In this document: piece by piece, positions 1 to 6,992 of the stretch | How positions within the stretch are numbered: the stretch's first letter is position 1 | How the letters are laid out: the number at the start of each line of letters is the position of its first letter | Origin: VBAS01 sp035764525 | GTDB lineage: Bacteria > Bacteroidota > Bacteroidia > Chitinophagales > Chitinophagaceae | DNA length: 10,464 nt | Assembly: GCA_035764525.1 (NCBI GenBank) | Contig: DASTZB010000153.1 | Location: forward strand, 1 to 10,464 | Direction of reading: 5' to 3' | Notes under the pieces: model-generated | Seen by the model: the letters and a program-made list of their open reading frames with translations, nothing else | Database searches by the model: none | What the model was told of the DNA's origin: nothing | Program-made: the position numbers and the translations under genes

Positions 1-306
1 ATAAATCGAATGTATCGCGGCCGTGATTTTGAGTTCATCAGCATTTGTCTTGATGATACTTCGAAACTTTTGAAAGCATTAAAGTTCCTTGACTCAAAAC
101 AGGCGTCGAACAAAAATTATTTATTTAATGCGAAAAATAAATATGCACTGATCGAAGTGGTAGATCCTAAATGGCAGGGAGCTTTGCCATATACATTAAT
201 TGTTGAGCCTGGAGGGAAAATTGTTTATGGCAAACAATACATCATTGACCCGGCCCAGATAAAAAAACTTATAGTAGAGCATCCCTTGATTGGGAGGTAT
301 TATTAG
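1..306 (+). CDS. Thioredoxin-fold protein, C-terminal part (5' end outside window)
   Basis: The reading frame is open from the first base (codons for I-N-R precede the first ATG at 10) to a TAG at 304-306. The real start is therefore probably outside the window and the ATG at 10 is internal. The visible 101 residues match the second half of a TlpA/AhpC-type thioredoxin fold. A beta strand reads FEFISICLDD, followed by a helix, then ALPYTLIVEPGGKIVYG, in which the proline at 187-189 sits where the conserved cis-proline of the fold lies, followed by the usual strand-turn-strand and a final helix. The CxxC redox motif, if there is one, would be upstream and cannot be seen. In this phylum such domains often end periplasmic thiol-disulfide proteins, but function and location cannot be fixed from this fragment. 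A strong hairpin terminator follows the stop. Confidence 0.75.
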   Translation: MNRMYRGRDFEFISICLDDTSKLLKALKFLDSKQASNKNYLFNAKNKYALIEVVDPKWQGALPYTLIVEPGGKIVYGKQYIIDPAQIKKLIVEHPLIGRYY

Positions 307-335
307 TTGCCATAAAAAACTAAAGCTGGTATCAA

Positions 336-369
336 AAAATTAGCCCCGGTTCTTCTGACCGGGGTTTTT
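336..369. terminator. Rho-independent terminator, probably bidirectional
   Basis: A 7-bp perfect stem, CCCCGGT (344-350) with ACCGGGG (358-364) around a 7-base loop, is followed by five T on the + strand (365-369). It is preceded by an A run (335-339), which gives a U-tract on the - strand after CTAA. It ends the thioredoxin-fold gene 30 bases upstream and could also stop transcripts of the convergent permease gene, although that gene's stop is 200 bases away. Confidence 0.8.
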
Positions 370-430
370 AATCTGTTCTGGTAGATGATTCTGGTTCAGC
401 CCGAATATTCGCGGTGGCGAACTATACCTG

Positions 431-491
431 CCGTAGCGGATACGGTATTTTCCAAGCAGGATTAACGGGATTGATAGGACCGGATTATAGG
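431..491. repeat. Small hairpin plus GGATT-type short repeats
   Basis: The spacer between the terminator and the permease gene holds a perfect 5-bp inverted repeat, CCGTA (431-435) and TACGG (441-445). It is followed by near-repeats of about nine bases: AGGATTAAC (458-466), GGGATTGAT (467-475), then AGGACCGGATTATAGG (476-491). No gene is supported here. The units resemble short GGATT-containing intergenic repeats that I recall from other Bacteroidota, but this is recollection and not a checked match. Confidence 0.4.
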
Positions 492-569
492 TTCGCATAT
501 CTAATTTAGATAAAAGATGTATGAGATACACTATAACTTATATACTATTTTTCCAGAATCGGAGAAATC

Positions 570-2030
570 CTATGCCGGTTTTGAGGCACCTGTATCTGTT
601 CTTTTCTTGTACCTCCAGCGGAAATAATAGCAAAGGGGAATACCGGCAGCAGTCACCACGATGCCGAATACGGAATTCATCAACCGTGTTTTACCCTCTA
701 TATAGTTTTGAATATCATCAACCAACGTTATAATGAGATAGAATGCGTTGAATAAAATTATTATGATTGGCACCCATGGATAGCCCCAGACCCGATAAGG
801 TCTTTCTTTACCAGGCATTTTTTTGCGGAGGATAAAAAGGCCGATCATCATCATCAAGTTAAATGCCCAGACAATGAAAATGTACATATCTGCCAGTATG
901 AAAAAAGATCCGCTCAACACCATTACGATCATCAGGCCAAGATGAACAAGCAGCGCATTGCCGGGTGTTTGATATTTCGGGTGAACTTTTGCGGCCATCC
1001 GGAAAAACTGCCCATCCTGCGCCATGGCAAATGTCATACGAGGCGATGTAAAAACATTTGAAGCCGTAGTTCCTAATACGGAAAAGCTGATAAGAAAGGC
1101 GATCATTCCTCCTCCGATAACGCCGAATGCGATAGTAGCTGCATCAGATGCTACTAAAGACGAGCCTGCCATTTTATCAACAGGCAACACGTAGATCATA
1201 GCCGCATTGATAAGAAGATAAATGACGATGCATGCCGATAGTCCTATAAACAAACTCTTTGGAATATTCCGGCTGGGGTTTTTGATTTCACCAGCCATGT
1301 AAAGCATATTATTACATCCATCAAATGCCTGCAGTGCCCCATTACAAGCAGCAACCAATGCTGTGACAAGAGCAAAGCCGGCCGGTTTTATTATTTCAGA
1401 TGCCTGGCTAAAATTTGAAAAAGATCCTTTGCCCGAAACAAACAAACCTCCTACCAATAAAACTATAGCCGCAACTTTAGCAGCGGAAAAGATATTCATG
1501 AGTATCCCACTGCTTTTTGTGCTGCGATAACTGACAAAGGTAAAAATGCATAGTATGATAACAGTGAGCATTTTTACCCCAAAATCATGTAAGGGAAGCA
1601 GATCACCGACCAATGGTATATGAAGGATAATAGATTGTTCGATTTCTGGTGTGAAGCGTGGAAGCTTAAAGAAAAATTCAAAATACTGGGCTGTGACAAA
1701 AGCAATGCCGGCCGAGCCAGCACAATTGATCACTGCAAATGCCGCCCAACCATACAGGTACGCCCAGAAATTGCCGTACATGTGTCGCATGAAAGCATAA
1801 GGACCGCCGGTATCGGGAAGCATGGCTGCAATTTCAGCTAATACCATTGTTGAAAACATTGTAAAAAGACCGGCAATGATCCAGACTGCGAAAATCAGAA
1901 TCGGTGATCCAAGCAACGCCGCCATTTCAGCCGGACGCATAAAAATGCCTGAGCCGATTATGGTGGTAATAATAACAGCTGTTGCAGTAGATAGTCCGAT
2001 GGTTCGCTTAAATGTTGGTGGCGCAGGCAT
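570..2030 (-). CDS. APC-superfamily amino-acid permease (LAT/SteT-like)
   Basis: This 486-residue inner-membrane protein has the hydrophobicity pattern of a 12-helix APC transporter. The first helix carries the substrate-backbone motif GSGIF (residues 26-30), typical of the amino acid-polyamine-organocation superfamily. A central stretch reads ALQAFDGCNNMLYMAGEIK followed by NPSRNIPKS, the conserved segment around helix 6 and the next loop in the L-type transporter/SteT group. The length is normal for the family. Substrate cannot be read from sequence; a neutral amino acid, moved by exchange or with protons, is the usual role. The start is the ATG at 2028-2030. There is no Shine-Dalgarno sequence, as is common in Bacteroidota. 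The gene is divergent from the DUF1080 gene across 117 bases and is not obviously in an operon. Its 3' side is a 200-base spacer ending in the shared terminator. Confidence 0.9.
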   Translation of the reverse strand: MPAPPTFKRTIGLSTATAVIITTIIGSGIFMRPAEMAALLGSPILIFAVWIIAGLFTMFSTMVLAEIAAMLPDTGGPYAFMRHMYGNFWAYLYGWAAFAVINCAGSAGIAFVTAQYFEFFFKLPRFTPEIEQSIILHIPLVGDLLPLHDFGVKMLTVIILCIFTFVSYRSTKSSGILMNIFSAAKVAAIVLLVGGLFVSGKGSFSNFSQASEIIKPAGFALVTALVAACNGALQAFDGCNNMLYMAGEIKNPSRNIPKSLFIGLSACIVIYLLINAAMIYVLPVDKMAGSSLVASDAATIAFGVIGGGMIAFLISFSVLGTTASNVFTSPRMTFAMAQDGQFFRMAAKVHPKYQTPGNALLVHLGLMIVMVLSGSFFILADMYIFIVWAFNLMMMIGLFILRKKMPGKERPYRVWGYPWVPIIIILFNAFYLIITLVDDIQNYIEGKTRLMNSVFGIVVTAAGIPLCYYFRWRYKKRTDTGASKPA

Positions 2031-2063
2031 GTAGTTAATTTAAAAAATCAACGGCATAAACAA

Positions 2064-2096
2064 GAAAGATAATAAAACAAATGAAAGTGAAGACAA
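2064..2096 (-). promoter_or_regulatory. Possible promoter of the permease gene
   Basis: On the - strand, TATCTTTC (2064-2071) differs by one conserved base from the Bacteroidota -7 box TAnnTTTG, and TTG (2094-2096) lies 22 bases upstream, close to the usual 19-21. The predicted leader would be about 30 bases. This is a weak match in AT-rich DNA and could be chance. Confidence 0.25.
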
Positions 2097-2110
2097 GTAT
2101 TAATAGATTC

Positions 2111-2118
2111 AACCTTTG
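2111..2118 (+). promoter_or_regulatory. Possible -7 box before the DUF1080 gene
   Basis: AACCTTTG matches TAnnTTTG except at its first base and lies 29 bases before the DUF1080 start codon. I see no TTG at the expected distance upstream, so support rests on the -7 element alone. Confidence 0.25.
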
Positions 2119-2147
2119 ACTAACTTTAACTAACCAAAAATTAGCAG

Positions 2148-2744
2148 ATGAGAAATATTCTCTTTTTTATTGGTGTGCTTTCTTGTTCACTGGTAAATGG
2201 ACAAAAGGAATCTTCATTATTCAACGGCAAGGACCTTACAGGCTGGACAATACATGGAACTGAAAAATGGTTTGTAGAAAATGGAGAATTGATCTGTGAA
2301 AGCGGACCAGACAAACAGTATGGGTATCTTTCTAGCAATAAGAATTATAAAAATTTTGAACTGACGCTTGAGTTCAAACAAGAGGCCAACGGCAATAGCG
2401 GCGTATTCTTTCGTTCATCAATAGAAGGAGTAAAGATCAGTGGGTGGCAATGCGAAGTAGCTCCTGTCAATCATCATACTGGCGGCATTTATGAATCGTA
2501 TGGCCGCGGCTGGTTGATACAACCTGATTCTACTAAAGAAAAATATTTAAAGACAGGTCAATGGAATAAACTAAAGCTAAGAGTAGTTGGCGAAGAAGTA
2601 ACCACCTGGCTCAATGGTCATCAAATGATCTATATTAAAAATGCAAAGATCGGTGCGGGCAATGGTTTTATTGCTTTGCAAATTCATGATGGTGGTGGGA
2701 TTAAAGTGAGATGGAAGAAAATTAAGATTAAAGAGTTGAACTAG
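2148..2744 (+). CDS. Secreted DUF1080 protein (3-keto-disaccharide hydrolase family)
   Basis: This 198-residue protein begins with a signal peptide (MRNILFFIGVLSCSLVNG, cleavage likely before Gln19), so it acts in the periplasm or at the surface. A Cys lies in VLSC, but the lipobox is poor, so a lipoprotein is less likely. The rest is one DUF1080 domain, a LamG-like beta-sandwich. It opens with SLFNGKDLTGW, has the typical W-VENGELIC and YGYLSSNKNYKNFELTLEF segments, then GNSGVFFRS, a GIYESYGRGW loop, and ends with GNGFIALQIHDGGGIKVRWKKI. The family is annotated as hydrolysing 3-keto-glycosides made by periplasmic sugar 3-dehydrogenases; no catalytic residue can be assigned with confidence. 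It lies 30 bases before a di-heme cytochrome gene on the same strand, which suggests one operon. No sugar dehydrogenase is visible in the window. Confidence 0.88.
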   Translation: MRNILFFIGVLSCSLVNGQKESSLFNGKDLTGWTIHGTEKWFVENGELICESGPDKQYGYLSSNKNYKNFELTLEFKQEANGNSGVFFRSSIEGVKISGWQCEVAPVNHHTGGIYESYGRGWLIQPDSTKEKYLKTGQWNKLKLRVVGEEVTTWLNGHQMIYIKNAKIGAGNGFIALQIHDGGGIKVRWKKIKIKELN

Positions 2745-2774
2745 CATCCTCTTTAACTACACTAACTTTCACTT

Positions 2775-4307
2775 ATGAAAAAGATCATTACGATCGCCTG
2801 TTTATCTTCATTTATTTTGTTTGCCAGCAATACAGTCAGGCATTTTAAAGAAGAGATCCCCAAAACATGGGATGAAGAAAAACTTTATTCGGGCCAGCTT
2901 CCATTAGCCAACACTTCTATAGTAGTAAAACCGGTTCCTGAGGAATATTATTACAAAATACCTGAACGGGTTATTTACAAAACATATCCAATGTATTTGC
3001 CCGGTCGTGAACCAAAAGGATACGTTGAATCGCTTCGCAGCCAGGAGCCTGAAATTATCTTTGATCCTTCTACGTTGAAAACAGAAGAAGATTGGATAAA
3101 AGCTGGTGAGACTATTTTTGACATGCCCACAGGTTTTATTCCTATTAATTCAGATTTCATAAACGCATTACCCTCTATTGCAAAAAACTGGAACAAGATC
3201 GGCACTCCGTCAACTAAAGAAGGTATCATCCCATTTTTAAGTATAGTTGTAAAAGAAAAAGGTGCAATTCAATTAGGCATTCTATCCTGCAGCATGTGCC
3301 ACACTAAAGTAATGCCAGACGGTAGTTTATTAAAAGGTGCCCAGGGTAATTATCCTTTTGACAGAGATCTTCCAATTATTTTTTCTTACGATCCAGATGC
3401 AAATGGCCCGAATGATACAGTATCATCATTCACTAAAGAAATATTGTATTCACTTTTTGCCGCACCATGGATAAAAGAAAAAAACCAGGAGATATGGAAC
3501 CAACCCGCCAGTAGTTATAAAAACACTATTATAAAAGATCTCCAGGCATCTATCCCGGGTGTTTTACACCGGCATGGAACTACCTATGGCTATCCGGTTA
3601 GCGTTCCAGATCTGTTTAATATCCGGCAAAGAAAATATTTTGATCGCACCGGGCTAATGCTTCATCGGGACATCGGTGACCTTATGCGTTATGCATCTTT
3701 AAACCAGGAAGCAGATTTTCTGAATGACTATGGAGGTTTTGTTCCTGTGCCAAGACCAGTACATCCTGAGTCAGGTGATACAATTACACGTTTTTCAGAT
3801 CCACAGTTATTTGCACTGGCCAAATTTATTTACTCATTAAAGACGCCACAAAACCCAGCTCCAGCCGCGGCCGAATTAATTAAAAAAGGAGAAAAGATCT
3901 TTATACAAGAAGATTGCGTCAGTTGTCATATTCCTCCTTTTTATTCCAGTGGAAAACTTACGCCTGCCCTAGGTTTTACGCCACCAAAAGATCATTGGGG
4001 AAAATATGATATTTACGATGAATCACTGGGAACTGATCCGGGTCTTGCTTTATACACAAGAAGAGGAACGGGTTATTATAAAGTGCCTTCTTTGATCGGT
4101 GCCTGGAATCGTACTGGCTTTTTGCATAGCGGTTATCTTGCAACCCTTGAAGATATGTTTGATATACGCCGGTGGCAAAATGATTATGTGCCGACGGGCT
4201 ACAAGCCAGCTTCAGTAAAAACAATGGCGGTACTGGGACATAAATATGGACTTGATCTGAATGAAGAAGACAAAAAAGCATTGATCGCTTTTATCAGGTC
4301 GCTTTGA
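2775..4307 (+). CDS. Periplasmic di-heme cytochrome c, cytochrome c peroxidase/MauG-like
   Basis: The 510-residue protein starts with a signal peptide (about residues 1-17, ending FILFA) and has no membrane anchor after it. Two heme c sites are present: CSMCH (172-176) and CVSCH (381-385), about 210 residues apart. The C-terminal part follows the bacterial di-heme peroxidase pattern: RTGFLHSG (H451) and TLEDM, then a Met (484) in SVKTMAVLG ahead of a closing helix IAFIRSL, the position of the distal Met ligand of the C-terminal heme in that family. The middle region has HRHG (265-268) followed by PVSVPDLFNIRQRKYFDRTG. That layout, and a length well over the roughly 330 residues of typical peroxidases, recall the longer RoxA-like branch; this placement is inference. 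The substrate is unknown. It is probably co-transcribed with the upstream DUF1080 gene. Its TGA lies 7 bases from the stop of the opposing ABC-F gene, leaving no room for a separate terminator. Confidence 0.82.
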   Translation: MKKIITIACLSSFILFASNTVRHFKEEIPKTWDEEKLYSGQLPLANTSIVVKPVPEEYYYKIPERVIYKTYPMYLPGREPKGYVESLRSQEPEIIFDPSTLKTEEDWIKAGETIFDMPTGFIPINSDFINALPSIAKNWNKIGTPSTKEGIIPFLSIVVKEKGAIQLGILSCSMCHTKVMPDGSLLKGAQGNYPFDRDLPIIFSYDPDANGPNDTVSSFTKEILYSLFAAPWIKEKNQEIWNQPASSYKNTIIKDLQASIPGVLHRHGTTYGYPVSVPDLFNIRQRKYFDRTGLMLHRDIGDLMRYASLNQEADFLNDYGGFVPVPRPVHPESGDTITRFSDPQLFALAKFIYSLKTPQNPAPAAAELIKKGEKIFIQEDCVSCHIPPFYSSGKLTPALGFTPPKDHWGKYDIYDESLGTDPGLALYTRRGTGYYKVPSLIGAWNRTGFLHSGYLATLEDMFDIRRWQNDYVPTGYKPASVKTMAVLGHKYGLDLNEEDKKALIAFIRSL

Positions 4308-4314
4308 GAAATTG

Positions 4315-5940
4315 TTAACGATACATCTCCTCCTTCATTGCCTTCACTCTCTCATCAACCAAATATTCATCAAATTCCATCAGGCGATCAATAATACCAT
4401 TTGGTGTAAGTTCAATGACACGATTGGCAACAGTCTCCATAAATGTGTGGTCATGACTGGTGAGTAATACTATTCCTTTGAAATCTGTGCATTGTTCATT
4501 AAAGCTTTGAATGCTTTCCAGGTCAAGATGGTTGGTTGGCTGATCCAATAAAATAACATTTGGATTTTGCAACATCATACGGCTGATCATACAACGAACT
4601 TTCTCTCCACCACTTAATACATTTGTCTTTTTCAACACATCATCACCACTGAAAAGCATTTTACCCAAAAATCCTCTTAAGAAAGGTTCATCAACATCCT
4701 TCACATGATCGGGCACATATTGACGCAACCAATCCATCAGGTTCATCTCTTTTTCAAAGTATTGGCTGTTTTCCTGTGGTAAATACGCATGTGTAACAGT
4801 TGATCCCCAGGAATAAGAACCGCTATTGGCAATTGTCTCGCCGGTAATAATATTTAAAAAACTTGTCACTGCTAATGGGTCGCGGCTAAGCAATGCGATC
4901 TTATCACCTTTGTTTACGGTAAATGTTACATTCTTAAAAAGTGTACGACCATCAACAGATTTTTCTAATTTATCAACTTGTAATATCTGGTTGCCAACTT
5001 CACGTAACTGCTGAAAAATAATTCCCGGATATTTTCGATAACTCGGCTCTATTTCTTCGATCGTTAATTTCTCCAACGCTTTCTTTCTTGAAGTCGCCTG
5101 TTTACTCTTTGATGCATTGGCAGAGAATCGTGCAATGAAATCCAAAAGAGCTTGTCTTTTCTCTTCTGTTTTTTTGTTCTTATCACCGATCTGGCGAGCC
5201 ATCAATTGTGATGATTCATACCAGAAAGTATAGTTGCCGGTAAATATTTTTATTTTCTGGCGATCAACATCCGCCACGTGTGTACATACGGCATCAAGGA
5301 AGTGACGGTCGTGGCTTACAATAAGAACGATGTTTTCGTAATCAGCTAAAAAGTTTTCTAACCAACTGATCGTTTCAATATCCAAACCATTGGTCGGCTC
5401 ATCCAATAACAAAATATCAGGATTACCAAACAATGCCTGCGCAAGCAATACTCTAACCTTTAAGTTTGAAGGAATATCTTTCATCAATGATTGATGATAT
5501 TCTTCATACACTCCTAGCTCGCTTAACAAAGTCGCCGCATCACTATCTGCAGTGTAACCGCCCATTTCACCAAACTCCCCTTCCAATTCTGCTGCTTTCA
5601 TTCCATCTTCTTCGGTAAAATCTGCCAGTGCATAAATGCTTTCCCTTTCTGTCATCACGGACCACAGTTTGGTATGTCCCATCATTACTGTATTCAAAAC
5701 TGTTTGCTCATCAAACTCAAACTGGTTTTGTTTTAATACAGCTAACCTTTCTCCTGGAGTTATTTCAACAGTTCCTTTATTCGCTTCTATTTCACCGCTT
5801 AATATCTTTAAAAAAGTACTCTTTCCGGCGCCGTTTGCTCCAATTACACCATAGCAATTCCCTTTAGTGAAATTGAGATTCACTTCTTCAAACAAAACTC
5901 TTTTTCCGTAGGCTAATTTGAGGTCTTTTACACTGATCAT
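4315..5940 (-). CDS. ABC-F family ATPase, YbiT-like, with degenerate second site
   Basis: This is a cytoplasmic 541-residue protein of two ABC domains without membrane helices, joined by a charged linker (about 240-300), the ABC-F plan. Members bind the ribosomal E site and regulate or rescue translation; some give antibiotic resistance. NBD1 has Walker A GANGAGKST (34-42), Walker B LLLDEPTN with catalytic E181, and switch H210. Its signature is lost (IPSNLKVR in place of LSGGE), as in E. coli YbiT. NBD2 has a good signature LSGGE (442-446) and H496, but its Walker A is replaced by LLSRDPLAVT (350-359) and its catalytic Glu is Gln (LLDQPTN, Q467). So one ATP site is complete and the other has lost all key parts. 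Residues 275-285 (SANASKSKQAT) match YbiT closely. The start is the ATG at 5938-5940, 3 bases after a hairpin. It is probably a housekeeping translation factor, not a resistance gene. Confidence 0.92.
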   Translation of the reverse strand: MISVKDLKLAYGKRVLFEEVNLNFTKGNCYGVIGANGAGKSTFLKILSGEIEANKGTVEITPGERLAVLKQNQFEFDEQTVLNTVMMGHTKLWSVMTERESIYALADFTEEDGMKAAELEGEFGEMGGYTADSDAATLLSELGVYEEYHQSLMKDIPSNLKVRVLLAQALFGNPDILLLDEPTNGLDIETISWLENFLADYENIVLIVSHDRHFLDAVCTHVADVDRQKIKIFTGNYTFWYESSQLMARQIGDKNKKTEEKRQALLDFIARFSANASKSKQATSRKKALEKLTIEEIEPSYRKYPGIIFQQLREVGNQILQVDKLEKSVDGRTLFKNVTFTVNKGDKIALLSRDPLAVTSFLNIITGETIANSGSYSWGSTVTHAYLPQENSQYFEKEMNLMDWLRQYVPDHVKDVDEPFLRGFLGKMLFSGDDVLKKTNVLSGGEKVRCMISRMMLQNPNVILLDQPTNHLDLESIQSFNEQCTDFKGIVLLTSHDHTFMETVANRVIELTPNGIIDRLMEFDEYLVDERVKAMKEEMYR

Positions 5941-5943
5941 ATT

Positions 5944-5970
5944 GCTTCAAAAATTGAAGCCGCAAAGGTA
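5944..5970 (-). promoter_or_regulatory. Promoter -7 box and start-proximal hairpin of the ABC-F gene
   Basis: On the - strand TACCTTTG (5963-5970) is an exact match to the Bacteroidota -7 box TAnnTTTG; a clear -33 TTG is not seen. Two bases further down comes a perfect 7-bp hairpin, GCTTCAA (5954-5960) and TTGAAGC (5944-5950) with a 3-base loop, ending 3 bases before the ATG. If transcription starts the usual few bases after the -7 box, the leader would be about 20 bases and almost entirely this hairpin. Confidence 0.55.
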
Positions 5971-6019
5971 ATGCAATCAAGTGTCTTTGGAGGGATGATT
6001 AAAGAGAAAATACAAACAT

Positions 6020-6718
6020 TCATCTATTTAACACTCTATCCTTGCTTCCACCAATATCAAATAACTTGATCAATGCTAATCCTGCAATAAAACCACCAAT
6101 ATGTGCAGCATAAGCAACACCACCGCCGCCTTGCTCACCGCCAAGTACTCCCATCTGACTAATGACCTGAAAAACTATCCAGATACCAAGTACTACGAAT
6201 GCCGGCACCTGACTGACACCACGACCCATTATTACACGAACTCTGCGGGATGGGAACAATAACAGGTAGCCTCCCAAAACTCCGGAGATCGCCCCGGATG
6301 CACCCAGGCTTGGAGTTAAAGAATCAGCACCCGCCAGAAAAACGTGACTTAATGAGGCGATGATTCCACAAACAAGATAGAAGATGAGATAACGCAAATG
6401 ACCAATACGGTTCTCGATATTATCCCCAAAAACCCATAGGAACAACATATTTCCTAAAAGATGGGCCCAACCGCCATGCATAAACATAGATGTAATAAGA
6501 GTGAAATAAACCGGGACAGGTGTGGGCTCCAATACACCTGAAGCAATATCTTTTCCAGTAAGAATTTCCGCAGGCACCGTTGAAAAAGCATAAGTAAATT
6601 TTTCATTGCCGCCCATTCCTTGCAAAAAAACAAATACAAGAATATTTACCGCGATCAATAAATAATTGATCATAGGGGCAAAACGCCGGTCGGAATCATC
6701 GTCTCCAATTGGAAGCAT
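6020..6718 (-). CDS. Rhomboid-family intramembrane serine protease
   Basis: The 232-residue membrane protein (from the ATG at 6716-6718) has the six-helix rhomboid core. The catalytic serine is in GASG (139-142, S141) and the catalytic histidine is in AAHIGGF (H206). The oxyanion-side residues are in HGGWAHLLGN (81-90; H86 and N90 in HxxxN spacing), followed by a conserved ENRIG loop. It would cleave transmembrane segments inside the inner membrane; the substrate is unknown. A longer reading begins nine codons upstream at a TTG (6743-6745), but its extra residues (YVVYKCFT) have no family counterpart, and a start at MLPIGDDDSD looks natural. No Shine-Dalgarno sequence is seen. It lies 79 bases upstream of the ABC-F gene on the same strand. 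No clear terminator lies between them, so read-through is possible, although the ABC-F gene has its own promoter-like element. Confidence 0.9.
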   Translation of the reverse strand: MLPIGDDDSDRRFAPMINYLLIAVNILVFVFLQGMGGNEKFTYAFSTVPAEILTGKDIASGVLEPTPVPVYFTLITSMFMHGGWAHLLGNMLFLWVFGDNIENRIGHLRYLIFYLVCGIIASLSHVFLAGADSLTPSLGASGAISGVLGGYLLLFPSRRVRVIMGRGVSQVPAFVVLGIWIVFQVISQMGVLGGEQGGGGVAYAAHIGGFIAGLALIKLFDIGGSKDRVLNR

Positions 6719-6797
6719 AGTAAAACATTTATATACGACATACAAAGATTGGGCCTTTTAAAAACTGCTAAAGAGTCAAATGCTGTAAACCCTCTGT

Positions 6798-6832
6798 CTC
6801 AAAAACAAAAATCCCGCTTTTTCGAGCGGGAT
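6798..6832 (-). terminator. Terminator of the 39-residue mini-gene
   Basis: A perfect 8-bp stem, ATCCCGCT (6811-6818) with AGCGGGAT (6825-6832) and a 6-base loop, is followed on the - strand by TTTTGTTTTTG. The strong U-tract is on the - strand; on the + strand only TAATTTT follows. It begins 6 bases after the stop of the small ORF upstream and separates that ORF from the rhomboid gene. Confidence 0.85.
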
Positions 6833-6838
6833 AATTTT

Positions 6839-6958
6839 CTAAAGAATTGCATAAGGATGATCAAACCAATCATCATCATCTTTTCTCCATCTGTTCATCC
6901 ATTCTCTGCATTTTGCGATTGCATTTTTCAAACGATCGAATGATACTAGTCTTTTCAT
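6839..6958 (-). CDS. Putative small protein, 39 residues
   Basis: The ATG at 6956-6958 opens a 39-codon frame ending in TAG at 6839-6841. The product is basic at its start (MKRLVSFDRLKNAIAKCREW), continues MNRWRK, then a run of four Asp, and ends DWFDHPYAIL. Three Trp (20, 24, 31) in 39 residues and a plausible amphipathic helix in the first 25 residues look more like a real protein than random translation. I recognise no family. The strongest support is context: the groEL terminator lies just upstream and a second same-strand terminator starts 6 bases after the stop, so the segment appears to be its own transcript. No promoter or ribosome site is clear. An overlapping 30-residue frame starting at 6970 is the alternative, and the transcript could instead be a small RNA. 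Confidence 0.5.
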   Translation of the reverse strand: MKRLVSFDRLKNAIAKCREWMNRWRKDDDDWFDHPYAIL

Positions 6959-6992
6959 AGTTGTCCATTTGAAGGTTAAAAAATGGATTTCA

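Noticed and set aside
4315..5940. ABC-F gene as an antibiotic-resistance determinant
   Set aside because: Its closest visible resemblance is to the housekeeping YbiT type, with no antibiotic cluster or mobile element nearby.
6719..6745. Extended rhomboid start at TTG
   Set aside because: The nine extra residues are not family-like and a good ATG follows at 6716-6718.
6749..6943. 64-codon + strand ORF in the rhomboid-groEL spacer
   Set aside because: It starts at TTG, runs through the terminator hairpin at 6811-6832, and shows no domain. The - strand reading with the 39-residue ORF fits the terminators better.
6878..6970. Alternative - strand ORF of 30 codons (ATG at 6968-6970) overlapping the 39-residue ORF
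   Set aside because: It is shorter, its Met/Lys/Arg-rich product looks like low-complexity translation, and it ends well before the terminator. It is kept only as an alternative.
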